From Heterobilharzia americana (Eukaryota > Platyhelminthes > Trematoda > Strigeidida > Schistosomatidae), in the NCBI GenBank assembly GCA_944470555.2, contig OX104128.1:39601920-39665919 (forward strand): 64,000 nt of DNA, in the 5' to 3' direction. The notes beneath the pieces were generated by a model. The model made no database searches, was not told the origin of the DNA, and saw nothing but the letters and a program-made list of their open reading frames with translations. Both the position numbers and the translations under genes were made by a program. Each line of letters opens with the position of its first letter. Positions within the stretch are counted from its first letter, which is position 1. Shown here piece after piece: positions 1-11,400 of the stretch.

Positions 1-633
1 AATATATGCCTCTATCGCTGCCCTTGCCTTCTCTTCACAGAGGTGTAAGAGATGGGACAGCATCTGACCTTTGTCAGTAAGTTTAATCTCTATCACAAAC
101 CGACTCATAAACGACCCGTACTGACTTTGTTGTCCATCAAAATGTATCAGTTCTGCCCTTGGTGAAGAGATGCTGATTACCATCGAGGCCGAACAATCTC
201 TCAACTCAGATACAAAGTTACATTGTATATCAGGGGGCTCGGGTAATCCTACGGAATTCTTAGACCTAGAATGACCGCTTGTCACATCCTCAATTCCTGT
301 CGCATCATCAGGCAATACAGCGTTTGACCGCGATTCCTTTTCTAACCTATTCTCCTTCGACAAAGACTTAGGTGATTGATAGTTGATAGAGTTAGGCAAA
401 CCACATGAACCAGGCATACTAATACCATCCACACTCACTTTATCTTCTTTGTCATCATACAAATCGTTTGAAAACTCCAGATTATTGTCCACAGGTGAAG
501 TTTTTCTCCTGCGTCTAGATCCGGCATTATGAACCAGTCTATCAGATCGATTTCCGCAATCCGAAGACACATTGGAAGCGGCAGAATATTCCAAATATTG
601 AAACTTGTTTACAAATGAGAAGGAGCCAAATCC
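1..633 (-). CDS. BEL/Pao-like retrotransposon gag, partial
   Basis: An uninterrupted minus-strand reading frame of 211 codons runs off the left edge of the window; its upstream limit is an in-frame TGA at 634-636. The first part is polar and low in complexity (SRRRRKTSP, then many Ser/Asn/Asp). The last 50 or so residues before the window edge contain ELIHFDGQQSQYGSFMSRF followed by an acidic-basic helix and EEKARAAIEAYI. That pattern (a Phe-Asp-Gly turn, an aromatic about four residues later, FxxxF, then an Ala-rich helix) matches the gag domain of BEL/Pao elements. The only in-frame ATG is at 415-417, so the true start is unclear. The assignment rests on pattern similarity; the protease and reverse transcriptase would lie outside the window to the left. 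Confidence 0.55.
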
Positions 634-911
634 TCAACCAACTAAGCGGAACCAAAATCGAGGGACTCATGTTACGTCAAATCCACTGAGTAGAACGTAA
701 CGAAGATATGAATCTTCGGAGTTCCAAAAACCCAAAGCGCAACCGACCAAATCCAAAAAATAGTTGGTCGCCAAAAAACGAAAGTATATTCAAACAGTAA
801 GTGAACCCAGCGAAAATTGTTCTTTACAACAAAATGGATGTACAAAATTTAATTACAAACCTTTAATTTTAACTGCTACTGCGGTTTCTATCTGAAACGA
901 AATACAGTTGT
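634..911 (-). other. Untranslated flank of the BEL-like element, possible LTR edge
   Basis: No open frame. Read on the minus strand, a TGGCGACC tract at about 766-773 looks like a retroelement primer-binding site lying between the gag frame and a candidate LTR further right. The expected TG...CA LTR termini are not visible, so this is only suggestive. The stretch ends at the target-site duplication of the RTE element. Confidence 0.25.
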
Positions 912-1648
912 AACACCAATCGAATTTACTATCATTATTCGTCCCTATGGTTCCTAGTGGAACATAGGGATTTAGTAGCACGTCTGCATTCCATTCTCTT
1001 CTCTACAACCTTTTAAACCTGGCTACATGACTGCCAACAAGCTCTCATTTCTACCTCACAAGATCTCCTCCATGTCACCCTCGCCTCGGACGCCCAACTC
1101 GTCTCTTCCCATCTGAGTTCCACTCGACTCCCTGGAGCATGACGTCCACAGTCGGCCTTCTCAGTGCATCCCAACTTTCTTCTGCACATTTGCCAAACGA
1201 TAGGTTCTTGGTTGGTTCGTTGCCAGCCACAGTTCCTTCTTGCTTATTTTTTCTGGCCACCTGAGCTTCCGTAACGAGCGTGAACAGTTGTTGATGAATG
1301 TCCGTATTTTCTTGGAAATCCCTTTCGTAACGCACTAAGTCTCTGAACCATACAGAAACACTGACTTGACGTTGGTGTTGAAAATCCGGATCTTGTTCCA
1401 CATGTTGAGTGCAAAAGATCTCCACACTGGCTTCAGGTGTGGTATCTTCACCACCTCTGCCTTCTCTATATTCAATTGTTGTCCCATCTTCGCTGCCCTG
1501 CTCTGCCCCTTCTATCAGCTTGTTAGTTTTCGCTTGTAGATCTTCAAGTTTATGTGACATCAGACACAAGTCATCTTCGAAATCAAGGTCTTCTAGGTTA
1601 TTTTCCGCAGTCCAGCGTATCCCCTCTTCTCGCTTCTCACTGTCTGTT

Positions 1649-2385
1649 CTATGATCCAGTCCAGTCCACTACAATCTGGAATACCATGGGTGATAGTAGG
1701 CAGCATATTTTCACTCCTGTCTTCACTTCAAAAGCGTCGCTGAGCCTCCCATAGTGAATTACTTGGCATGTTACGTCTTCATATAGCTGTTGAACGAGAT
1801 TGATGAACGTTTTTGGTATTCCGTAGTGTTTGGGCAGCAGCTGCCAAATTACTTGTCGGTCGACGCTATCAAAGAAAGGCCTATCAACGTCGATGAAATT
1901 GAGTTGAGGTAGAAAGTTAACTACCATTTTATACTCTATTATACGATGATGCGTGGCGTAGCGTTGAAATTTGGTCCGCACATGATTTGTTCCTCCTGAA
2001 ACCAGCCTGTTCCGGTCGTAGTTTTGAATCCAGCGCATCTTTTAATCTCTCCAGTATGGTGCGGCATAATATTTTGCTTTGGGTGGACAGGGAAGGAGCA
2101 TGATTCTGCGCAGTTCTTGCAAACACTGTGGTTTCCCTTCTTCGTGAGTCTGACAAGGTATCCCTCCCAATCTACAGGTACCTTTTCTTCCTTCCGGACC
2201 TTCTGCAACATTTTCGTGAGCATGTCCGCTGTTGTCTCTGCGTCTTTTTCAGTGCTTCTGGTGGAATTCCATCTGGTTCTACTGCTTTCCCGGCTTTCAG
2301 CAGTTTTATGGCATTCTAGACTTCTGCTTTTGTCGGCGGGCTTGTGTTCACTGAAAGTTTTCTGTGGCTGGACTGCTGGTGGCAT
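1649..2385 (-). pseudogene. RTE reverse transcriptase core, copy 1 (frameshifted)
   Basis: Two overlapping minus-strand frames together give the RT fingers and palm. One (to 2385) carries EKVPVDWEGYLVRLTKKGN, the other (1649-2038) carries LNFIDVDRPFFDSVDRQVIW, where FIDxxxxFDSVDR is RT motif A, followed by GIPKTFINLVQQLYEDVTC and VKTGVKICCLLSP (motif B, degenerate). The switch between frames and the mutated motif B show that this copy is not functional. The C-terminal portion continues at 1075-1569 and ends in the conserved GKRRVGRPRRG tail. Confidence 0.8.
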
Positions 2386-3187
2386 CTATGGACAAGTTAC
2401 AGGTGGCGGTCGACTCAAGAGTTTTCTGAATTGGTCAGCCCATTGTTTCCTCTGTTTCTTCTCTTCGGTAACCAATTTTCCTTCACTATCTTTCATTGGT
2501 TTCGTCTGCGTAGATATCTTCCCGGATAGTAACCTGGTTATTTGATACTATGTTGTCAGGTCTCTGTCTCTCCTACCAGCCTCCAGTCTGTTCTGCTTCA
2601 CTTGCCAATGTGTCGTAGAAGTGTCTTTTGTCTTTGTGAGCACTCTTCACTTCTTTGTCCAGTGTAGAGTTTTATACATTGTACTCAGTTCCTCTACTCG
2701 TTGTGCATCCTTGCACTGGTTCACGTTCTGCTTCACCATCACCATCTTCTTCTCCCTCCTCTATCAGCTTCCATATGTCCGTCGAGATCCATTCCTTGTC
2801 TTGTTTCCTCTTCGCTCCTAATACGGTTAAGCAGGTTTCTTCCACATAGCTCGCAAAGAGTTCCAGTGTTCTTCCATGCCGGGCCCTTCAGGGATGTTGC
2901 TCAATGTCTCCCATTTTGTCTGGATGGCTGACTGACGGGAATGTGTGCTTTGTAGTTTCGTCCTTCATTTTCTGTTCTGGGTATTGAACTTGAACTGTGG
3001 TCTATCACTAACTTCGTTGAAGGACTTCAACTTGATTTTGATGGTAGGTTCCTTGCACTAGATAGTAGTGTGAACCTACATCTTCTCCTCTTCTTGATCT
3101 TGTGTCGAGTAGGCTGCATCTCCACTTTCTTGAGATTGAGATGAAGTAGATCTGATTTTTAGTGGTGTGTCCTGGTGTCTGGTGAAA

Positions 3188-3853
3188 TCAAACCCATGTT
3201 GTTGCCTTGTGAATATCCTTGTGTTTGCACACACTGCTTTCAATCACCAAATCGTTGAATGCACAGAAATATGCAAGCAGTTCTCCGTTTTCATTCATTT
3301 CAACAAGTGCTTCTCGACCCATGATGAGTGCTCTTTCTATGTTGTCTGCTCCCAGTTTGGCATTCACGTCGCCCATTAGAGTTTTGGTGTCGCCAACTGA
3401 GGTCTTGTCCAGTGTTGATTGCAGTTGTCTGTAAAATTCCTCCTCTTTCTCTTCATCTGAATTATTTGTTGGCGCGTAGGACTGAATGATTGTGACTTTC
3501 CTTCCTTTTGAGTTGCATCTTGCTGTCATGATCCTGCGGAAGGAGATTGGTTCCCACTGCACGCGAGCCCTCGATGCTGTTGGGGACATCACGATAGCCA
3601 ATCTATAACCCAGTGTGCTCGTGGTTGTCGTCTGGGTGACAATATCGGAGTAGATTATTGACTCGTCTCCAGTTAACAGTTTGGAGAGTCCACTTCCATT
3701 CCATCTGCTTTCGCGAATTCCAAGCACTTCAATGCTATACCTCGTCATCTCTTTTGCAATGTGGGCAGCCTTGCTAGGTTGATACATGGTGCGGAAATTC
3801 CATGTCCCCACATTTACTTTCTCTTTCATCGAGAGGGAAGACACATCGGCCAA
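3188..3853 (-). pseudogene. RTE endonuclease domain, copy 1 (truncated frame)
   Basis: A 221-residue frame with the AP-endonuclease landmarks of RTE elements: VGTWNFRTM near the start, LGIRESRWNG (metal-binding Glu), SYAPTNNSDEEK, GDVNAKLGADN, and the RTE-typical CAFNDLVIESSVCKHKDIHKAT near the end, quoted as CAFNDLVIESS and HKDIHKAT. The frame stops right after HKATTWV, whereas intact relatives continue into a TWVSPD...QIDH block, so the last catalytic His region is lost. The same lesion is present in copy 2 at 16075-16740. Confidence 0.85.
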
Positions 3854-4090
3854 TTGGCTTCCTGAAGGCTTTCACCAACTGGTGTCATTTCGCCTCCCTG
3901 ATTCCAGCGAGGAATAATATTGTTTTTATGTTTTGTATTCTGTTTATGCTTTTAAGTTTCTTTAGCGGTTATATTGATTTTCCGGGGTAGGGTTGGTAGC
4001 CGTATGCCCAACCTTCCCTGTTTATGCGGGCTTATGACCGGCTGGTAACTAGTGAACTAGTTAACCAGGCGAGGTCAACACTAATCGAAT

Positions 4091-4925
4091 CAAGTGGTTG
4101 AATATGGTTCTACGAGCAGATTGAACGAAGTAAAACAAAGTGAGTGGTCAGCGTTTTCGAATACATTACAAGGGTAAATCTAAGCACATTCAACATCCGC
4201 TTCTGCTGACAATTGTGGGTTTCAGTTGGAAAACGACAGATGTTTCGGTTTGTGGAATCACTCTCACTGCCTCACGACGAACCAGTGTAATTCCCGCCCG
4301 CGTTCGAATTTCCTTGCCGTGGAATTCTCTACCAGCCAAAGCAGAAGACTAAGTTAACCTCTAAATTTTGTCGGTTACTAGGTAACTTCCTATCGTCTGG
4401 GAAATTATCCGGCATACCGAGTGCACGAACACTATTCACCGCGGTATTTCATATAATAGGGCCCCTTAATGCTTAGTGAGACATCTACCACACCTGCGGC
4501 GGTCTTTCACGTGAAACATTGAGGAGGCGTTCACAACTTATCAACTTACATTAACTGTACATTCCGACACGGTGAGTAAAAATAGAAATCTTAAGCTATA
4601 CGAAATCGTGAAATTTATGTCCTTAAGTATTTAATAGAGAATACACAACGGAAGAAATAGCGAAATACGCCTAGTAAGGAGAAACATGGAAATAGGAAAC
4701 TCATTCTCTGTCGTAAATTTCTGCTTTTTTCTCAGCCTGCTGTTTACTTTTGTTTTTTCGTCGCAAAAAAGCAACTCAATTCAAAAGGTTGGCTGGAGTG
4801 CCATCGGGACTTAGTTACTTGAGGAATGCACCTCGGGTGAAACTACCGCCGTGGAGGGAAGCTAGCATCACCACGTCCGCAGTACCCAACTACAATAAAT
4901 AGAAATAAAGCACCAGTGTTATTTC
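4091..4925. other. Unassigned sequence, possible BEL-like LTR remainder
   Basis: No convincing reading frame. It lies immediately beyond the right target-site duplication of RTE copy 1, so it should be the continuation of the sequence at 774-911, which would fit an interrupted LTR of the BEL-like element. I see no matching terminal repeat that would prove this. Confidence 0.2.
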
Positions 4926-5115
4926 TTGTATTGTGCCGTCGTTGATTGGACGGAATTGACCGGTCCCTATTGGCATATGGGCTCCCGTGCGGATGTCTCG
5001 ATATACCCGCGTTCTAGTTATGGTAAAGATGGACAGTGGCTAGCAGTGAAATCCAGGATACGCATTTCGCCCTATCTGGGACTCCTCAGCCGGATGTACC
5101 TGCCTCCCAGTGAGT
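4926..5115 (-). repeat. Sm-alpha-like SINE with hammerhead (family A), minus copy
   Basis: The unit recurs at 5116-5465, 50920-51085, 53726-54144 and 58895-59215. Read on the minus strand it contains a hammerhead core (listed separately) followed by a tail motif around CACAGGAGCCCATATG... and a segment on the theme GGTCCAATCAACGACGG. The tRNA-like head is not clearly present in this copy. The combination of tRNA-like head, hammerhead and tail is that of the known schistosome Sm-alpha repeats. Confidence 0.75.
5051..5095 (-). ncRNA. Hammerhead ribozyme, core apparently intact (family A)
   Basis: On the minus strand the order is ATCCGG, CTGAGGAG, a short stem-loop, CGAAA, a very short self-complementary stem, GTATC, CTGGAT. 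This is a type I hammerhead layout: stem I pairs ATCCGG with CTGGAT (6 bp, one G-U), the core is CUGANGA plus GAAA, stem II is GUCC/GGGC with a 6-nt loop, and cleavage would fall after the AUC triplet. The minimal stem III (AUGCGUAU) is typical of schistosome hammerheads, which often act as dimers. Activity is inferred, not shown. Confidence 0.7.
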
Positions 5116-5465
5116 GATGTTGCTTCCAACCGGACAACTAGAACACAGGTATGTAGAAGCACCCGCGCAGGAGCCTAGATGCCCTCACACGCCCGTCAGT
5201 TCGGTCGGTCAACGATGGCATAATACAAGCAGTTATACTAGAACTATATCTGTTGCACAGGAAGTGGCCATCGGAACTCGGTGGTGTAGTGGATAACGCG
5301 CTGGCGCTTAGGGCGATCTCTTTCGAGTTCGAATCCCGGTGGGAACAGCATCACTCACTGGGAAGCAGGTACATCCAGCTGACGAGTCCCAAATAAGGTG
5401 AAGTGCGCATCACGGATTCCACTGCAGGCCACTATCCATCTTTACCAGAAACAAAGTATGTTTGT
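5116..5465 (+). repeat. Sm-alpha-like SINE (family A), plus copies, head plus degenerate hammerhead
   Basis: Starts with a partial tail (about 5130-5250), then a second unit whose head at about 5280-5345 has a tRNA-like box A (GTGGTGTAGTGGATAACGCG) and box B (GAGTTCGAATCCC), then a hammerhead at about 5367-5412. In that hammerhead CTGACGAG is kept, but GAAA has become GAAG and one side of stem I no longer pairs, so it should be inactive. Together with 4926-5115 it forms an inverted pair. Confidence 0.7.
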
Positions 5466-7060
5466 GAGACCTCAACTTCATGAGCATCAAAACTGAATTT
5501 ATTGACCACGAAATTCTAACACCTATCAACCACAAGGGCTTTATGATCAGTGAGAGTGGCAGGCAAGATGTGCTGGGAGCCCACTTGACGCGCTGAAACG
5601 TGGCTGTTGTATCTGTATGCTGGAGTTAGAAAATGCAGACAAAGAGCTCTAAGTCGTAATATCCAGAGAGCTTACGAACCTCCGATCTGGAATGGTATTA
5701 GCAAACATGAATCACACACCTCTGGAATCATCAATGAAGAAGGATAAATGAACAACGTGTGTGTGTTGTCTCTAAAGAACCAGCAGTGCGCCCCCTGGCA
5801 TCAAAATATAATCGGGGCTAAATTAAGTAGATTATATTAAGTTAACTAAATAAACCTCTGGCTCGCCTCCTGATGCTAAAGGTGTTTTAAGTTCTGATTT
5901 GATGGGCATGCATCCGAGGAGGCTTCTGTGCCATTTGCACTCCCTTCGTGCTGGTTAGCACGCACGTACTTATAGTCTATAGTCCAGCCACACTAGCCAG
6001 ATAAGCTGAACACACTTTTCTCCTATTCAATACCATTACATTTATTCAAATAAGGTATGCTGCCTCTTCCAACACATTCCTGAAACCAGTTCCCCTGATT
6101 TGTGTTTCGTTATCAGCACTTACAGGTTAGGCTACGTAATGGTTAAGCAGGCACCACAGCATTTCAAGTTAGGCAGGGTTGGTCAAACGTTACGTAGTAG
6201 TTAAACAACCAACACTTCGTGCAAACTTTTTGTCATTGTCGTAGGCGAAAATTTCAAGGTGTTATGGTGGAAGTAATGGCGCCAAGCCTTGTTGTTCTCC
6301 GCATACTACGTGTAATATGCAAAAACAAGCTCCGGCTTCTGGCTAATGCAAAGACAATACTTTCACAGGTCGAACTTGTAAATTTTTGCATACTTATTCT
6401 GCTGGGTAGTTTCATTTTAAAAGCACTCAGCACTTATAATCCCTGGTGACAGAATAGGTAAGGACTGAGATTAATTAGAATGGAGGTCCACTTGGTTCAT
6501 AAAGTAACGCATTCACACTCCTTATAAAAATGGTGTGTGCCTGTACACTGATAAAAAACAAATACAAAGACCAAGTTGTTTCGGAATACATCGGAAACGG
6601 AAATATATTTAGATAAAATAAAGATGAAGGTGATTTTAGGGAAGAGAGTCACTCAACTTACCTGGTTGTTTTGGCAGAGCCATGAACTGTGGGGCGCGTG
6701 TTAATCAGCATAAAAAGAGCGCAAAATGGAGTCGAAACGTGCATAAACGCTTGCTCGTTAAAACGAAACTTAAAGCACCCCAAGCATCTACAGGCTAGCC
6801 TAGTTAATCCAATTTAACTCGTTCATTTTGACCTAAGTTGCACCTTTGGGCCAGGAGTTCGGCTAGAATGTTAGATAAACTTTTCTTCGGGCATCGTCCC
6901 GCTTAGCTTTCCCCGTCTTCTGCTTTCCTTAGTCAGGTATTCACACAGCAACCTGGCACCTAACCCGTGACGTATAATAATCTGTGGGCTCAAATCACTT
7001 GAGCGCAGACCTCGAAACGAACTAAAGGTAGCAGCAGGAGCAGAACAATTTGCGGATAAC
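5466..7060. other. Intergenic sequence with no recognised feature
   Basis: Only short, codon-poor frames in both strands. Nothing resembling a host exon or a known repeat was recognised. The last 150 bases may already be the eroded 5' side of the LINE that starts near 7061. Confidence 0.4.
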
Positions 7061-9420
7061 ACCAAGTTGGGACCGGATGGGAAAGAGCCGTCTCTTGGCT
7101 ACGTCCTCGCAGATGACGATCCGCTGCTGAACGACATCTGTGCCCAGTTCACACGTGCAAACACGGTGGTGGGATCTTTCTCGAAAGACGGTAGGGGGGG
7201 AGACAATGGCGTTCCACTGTCACCAAAAGTCAAACTACCATCTCATGAACAATGAACTCCTCAAGGCTTTATGACTGTAAGAATGACACTCGACCACCAA
7301 AACCCATTAGTGTAACGGAGTTAAAAGAATGCGACAGAAAACGTATGAGCGTAAACGTTTACTCATACCAAATGTCTTCGAAACTTAAAACGCTGAGAAT
7401 AGGAGAAGCCCCGGGCTTTGGCGGCACAAGACTGGTAATCCAACGGGATTGTGTAGGAGTGCCAAGTATGCCCGGACGCATTTTATCCACGAACTCGTTG
7501 AAACTGAGCCGAATTCATGGAGAATGGAAATGTTCCATCCCTTCACCAATCTTTAAGGGAGGAGACGGAAAAAGCCCGCGCAATCACAGACACGTGGCGT
7601 TACTTGACAAACTGTGCTGGGTCCCGGAAACCCTGGTTGCAGATGTTGTTTGGGAACACCTGTACGGATATCACGTCGTTCATCCCACCCTACATAGCCT
7701 CAGGACCAGACTGTCATGTGTCACTAACGTCATAACCGCCTACGATGTTTAGATCTCTAGAGGAGACAAAAAGCAACCAGTCCACGTTATCTACCTGGGC
7801 TTCGCCAGAGCCTCGATGGCATCCAGCAGTACACCATGCTCACTAAGCTTGCAAAAGCGGGCAGCACTGACTCCCTCTTAGCATGGATTACAGCACATCT
7901 GCGGGACAGAGAATTCTGCATTAAAGTAGACGAAATTTGATCAGTCTGAAGAAGCTCAAGGACGGGAGTTTCTCATGACACGACCCTTGGACCACTCCTA
8001 TTTTCGATGTTCGTCAGTAACCGTCCCACCAATTCTTCTGGTCTATCTCTTTGTTTTCCGACATTAAGTTATGGCGGAAAAAGACCAAGAAAAGGTCCCT
8101 AGGATGCTCCAAGAAGGCCTGCTGCAGCTAGAGTCCTAGACAGCTATGAACGTTTAAGGTTCAACCTGGAGAAATGCAAGGTGATGTCTCTTCTCATACC
8201 GAAGGCGATGAGAACGAGCTACACCTTCAACAAGTGCACATTCACCAGGGTATTCACGGAGAAGGACCTGGGACTAAACTTTTTTGACACACTGGATACT
8301 GGTGCCAGCTATTAGTGAATGAAAGCCTAGGCGAACGTTGTCATGCACTTCCTGGGAAGGAGGTTTGAAGCGTTAATCCCAGAACTAATCGCTATAACAT
8401 TTAAACCCTATGTTAGACAGTTGTAGAGGTATTTCACACGAAGGCTCACCACTCTACTAAGGGGATGCACGAATACTCTCGAGAGGGTACAGAGAAGGGG
8501 GGCAAAATCAGCTATCGGACTAATACGTCTAAGAAAACTCTGCTTATTCCCACTAAGCTACCAGTGGAAAAGCGGCGACGTAAGAACACCCAAAAAGTCC
8601 ATTCATCAAGTGGGCCACCGAAATATGCCAACATTATCGGCCCAAACCGACAGTTTCGTGGAAAATCCGCACGAATGCCCTACCATGAAGCAAAGACGAG
8701 AGTGAGATCAACTTTGTGACACGCAGCATTTGACTTATGGAACGCTCTGACGAAGGAAGTAACCGCAATAAAATCAGATGATTCCCTCAGACCACTACTG
8801 TACAAGCAAGTAAGCACAAACAGCGTACGACGAACATTCGCCGGTGGCAACCGAAGGAATTCTCACTCGTTTACTTATCCCTGAACCCTAGCGTCTACAG
8901 AAAGACCTATCCCTTCCTTATATTATTACTGGTAACACTTATTTTCCAATAAATACTCCTCACCCCTTTTTCTCATCCCCCACTCTCCCTGCTACTAGCA
9001 CTACCCCCTAGACAACACTTAATACCTACTTGCGGATATCTACAAGGACAGGAATTGCAAAACGCTAATTGACCTCACCAGCAGCTTCGTTGTCTTCCCC
9101 AAACAAACGAAGCCACAGTTTTGCGGAGAAAAATACCTTTTTACAGACAACCACCATCTCCGAAGCTGCAAGCAGGAAAAACGTAAATACTTCTGATACC
9201 ACCGAAGGAGTATGACCGAGAAAAGAACCGAACCCCAAGACTTAGAAGTGAGAGATCAAAGACTAAATGCTTTCTCCACACACATTACTGGTGTTGTATG
9301 TTGGGAGAGTCATGAAAGACCCAGCAAGCTGTGGCTACCCGACCAACTCAACCTACAAGTGAAAAATTCAAATCCGAAAAGCTCGCATCTCGCCATAGCT
9401 AAAGTGAAGAGCGTAGAATA
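7061..9420 (+). mobile_element. Degraded CR1/SR1-like LINE, copy A
   Basis: Plus-strand reverse-transcriptase remnants are spread over several frames. At 7067-7250 and 7252-7752 one reads the region before the RT fingers (GVPLSPKVKLP, VTELKECD), then WKCSIPSPIFKGGDGKSPRN (the PIFKKGD motif), VALLDKLCWVPETLVADVVW and SCVTNVITAYD. Shortly after comes YLGFARA, a decayed motif A, and at about 8160-8290 RFNLEKCKVMS and FTEKDLGLNF. The YADD motif region is missing. A pyrimidine-rich stretch near 8900-9000 and a 3'-end-like segment to about 9420 complete the copy. Family assignment is from the motif pattern. Confidence 0.7.
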
Positions 9421-11400
9421 GGTCTTCTCGCCCATTATGGAAACGAACCCAACTGGATGCGAGAAATCAAAAAGGACCAGTTTCCCTTGCTCGTATTATG
9501 ACTGTTGTACATGTTGTTTTTCTCGACCTAGCCGAAGCATTTGACAGTGTCCCATACACAGTCCTGCTTCACAAGATCGTGCCAGTTGGTAGACGTGAAC
9601 CCTACCCTCTTGGTTCGAGGAGTACCTAGAAGGGAGGCAGTTCTGCACCAAAGTAAAGATAATAAGGTCGGAGTGGAAATCATCGACATCAGGAGTTTCC
9701 CAAGAAGCAATCCTAGGACCACTTCTGTTTCTTCTGTTTGTCAACGATCTGCCAGACAAAATATTTTCACCCATTAAAATTTGAAGGGTGGTAGACGAAG
9801 AAGCTGACTGTACGGCACTACAGAAGGACTTGCAGCAACTCGGACTCTGGCCATCGGAAAATGGCCTGAGCTGCAACCTGGAAAAGTGCAAAGTAATGGA
9901 GCAAGTTCGACCGACTTCCAGTACACGTTGAGCAACCGTGCTATCACCAGAGTATCCATGGAGAAAGATTTGGGGCTCAGTTTCACCAACACCTTGAACA
10001 CCAGCTCCAATCATATAGGTATGATAACCGGGGTGAGTTCCATTCTGGACTTTCTGCGCAGACAGCTTGGTGCCGTCACCCTCGAAATCTTCCTCGCCGT
10101 TCTCAAACCCTACGTGCGGCCACATCTAAAGGTATTCAATACGGTGGCCTCCCTAACACTCAAGAGAGACCCTAATCTCCTTGAAAAAATACAAAGAACT
10201 GGAACAAAATCAGTCGTGGGGCTAAGAGGAAGGGTATATCCTGAAGGGCAAACACCTAAACGTACTTACTCTGGGTTATCGTAGGAAAAGAGGTGACGTT
10301 GTTATGGCATACAAGATCGCCCGTCATGCAGGCCAAGCAAACAAATCAATTTTGCCTGCAGCTCCGCGGTCTTCACGGGGAAACCCTTTTAAGGTAGCAC
10401 GCCAGAGAGCCAACACCAAACTCAAGTCCAATTTTTTCTCCCTGAAAGTACGCGCTCTACGGAGTACCCTACCGTGACATACCATTATAGCTCATTCAGT
10501 CAACTCATTCAAGAGACGGTAAGACAGTTATGTCACCATGCATGGTCTACCACGGACGCACTCAGTGGGTCACCAACCTCACTAGTCCACATTCACCTCC
10601 CTCCTCCACTCACTATCTCACTCCTCAATACACTCACACTACCTACTAATTCTTCTGTAGCAGTTAAACCAGCGCTATCTTTTTCTACCATTCAAGCAAT
10701 TCCCACATACTTTTCTCTTCCTTACTCCTTTTCGCATTTTTCTTTTTCCTTCTTTTCCTTTTTCTCTTACCTTATTTTCTGTTTCTTCTTCATTCTTTTC
10801 ATCTTTTTTACCATTACCATGCTATTTTAGGATTCGTCTTGGTGCGAACTTGACAGACGCAAAAACCAATCACTAATTATTCGAACTTGTTATATACCCA
10901 CGATAGCGTAGTCGGATGGAATAGTATATTTCGATGGTTATGCCAAAATACCGATGCGTTCCAACTAGCTGGCTAGAGGGCCGAATACGAGCAATGCAAC
11001 GTAACACGACAGCATGCCAAATGGCGAGGATGCTTGACCGGGTGCCTTCAGCTTAGCGAGTCCAGTTGAACTATCAAGGTCAGCATCAATGTCGAAGTCG
11101 TCAAACCCTAGGCTATTGGTTTTGGGGAAGTGTGTGACGCTACACTATCCTCTTTCGGTTACCTACAGAGATAAGAATCACGACAGTCCCCTAACCTTCT
11201 CAGCAACCCGTAGCTCCCCAATCACTCTACAAATTACAACCTACTAACCCACACAACGTCCACTTCACCGAGGCTAAAAGCAAGAAAGCAGAGGGGATTT
11301 TCTCGTCCACTGCAGGGGCGAACCCAGCAACTCGAACCAAGCACTAAGAACTAGATGCAAGAGATCAAAAACCCTCAGTTTTCTACGCTGGCACTATCAA
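9421..11400 (+). mobile_element. Degraded CR1/SR1-like LINE, copy B
   Basis: It lies directly downstream of copy A in the same orientation. At about 9505-9590 it reads VVFLDLAEAFDSVP (RT motif A). At 9886-10284 it has SMEKDLGLSFTNTLN, RPHLKVFNTVASLTLKRD and LLEKIQRTGTKSVVGLRGR, and at about 10290 RKRGDVVMAYKIARHAGQ; these form the conserved C-terminal domain of this LINE group. A T-rich tract at about 10690-10825 and a segment around 11325-11400 resembling 9225-9290 suggest the 3' end. Frames are broken, so it is inactive. Confidence 0.7.

Larger units (their letters stand above)
926..4076 (-). mobile_element. RTE-clade LINE (SR2-like), copy 1, about 3.15 kb
   Basis: Minus-strand non-LTR retrotransposon that appears full length: its 5' end (right side) finishes in the same GGCGAGGT sequence as two other copies here, and its 3' end (left side) ends in an AT-rich tail of ATT/ATC units. 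It is flanked by a 14-bp direct repeat, AACACCAATCGAAT at 912-925 and AACACTAATCGAAT at 4077-4090 (13 of 14 identical), read as the target-site duplication. An AP endonuclease segment lies at 3188-3853 and reverse-transcriptase segments at 1075-2385. The frame is broken several times. RT motif C reads FEDD at about 1571-1590 instead of the usual F/Y-A-D-D, and the GVRQGC motif B is altered to GVKICC. It probably inserted into the LTR or flank of the BEL-like element to its left. Confidence 0.85.

Noticed and set aside
2024..2545. Plus-strand 173-residue open frame within RTE copy 1, with matching frames at 14910-15432
   Set aside because: It is the antisense of the RT coding strand, and its composition (Phe/Cys/Ser-rich) is that of a shadow frame.
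5281..5345. tRNA gene
   Set aside because: Boxes A and B are present, but the acceptor and anticodon stems do not pair, and the piece is joined to a hammerhead and tail as in Sm-alpha repeats.
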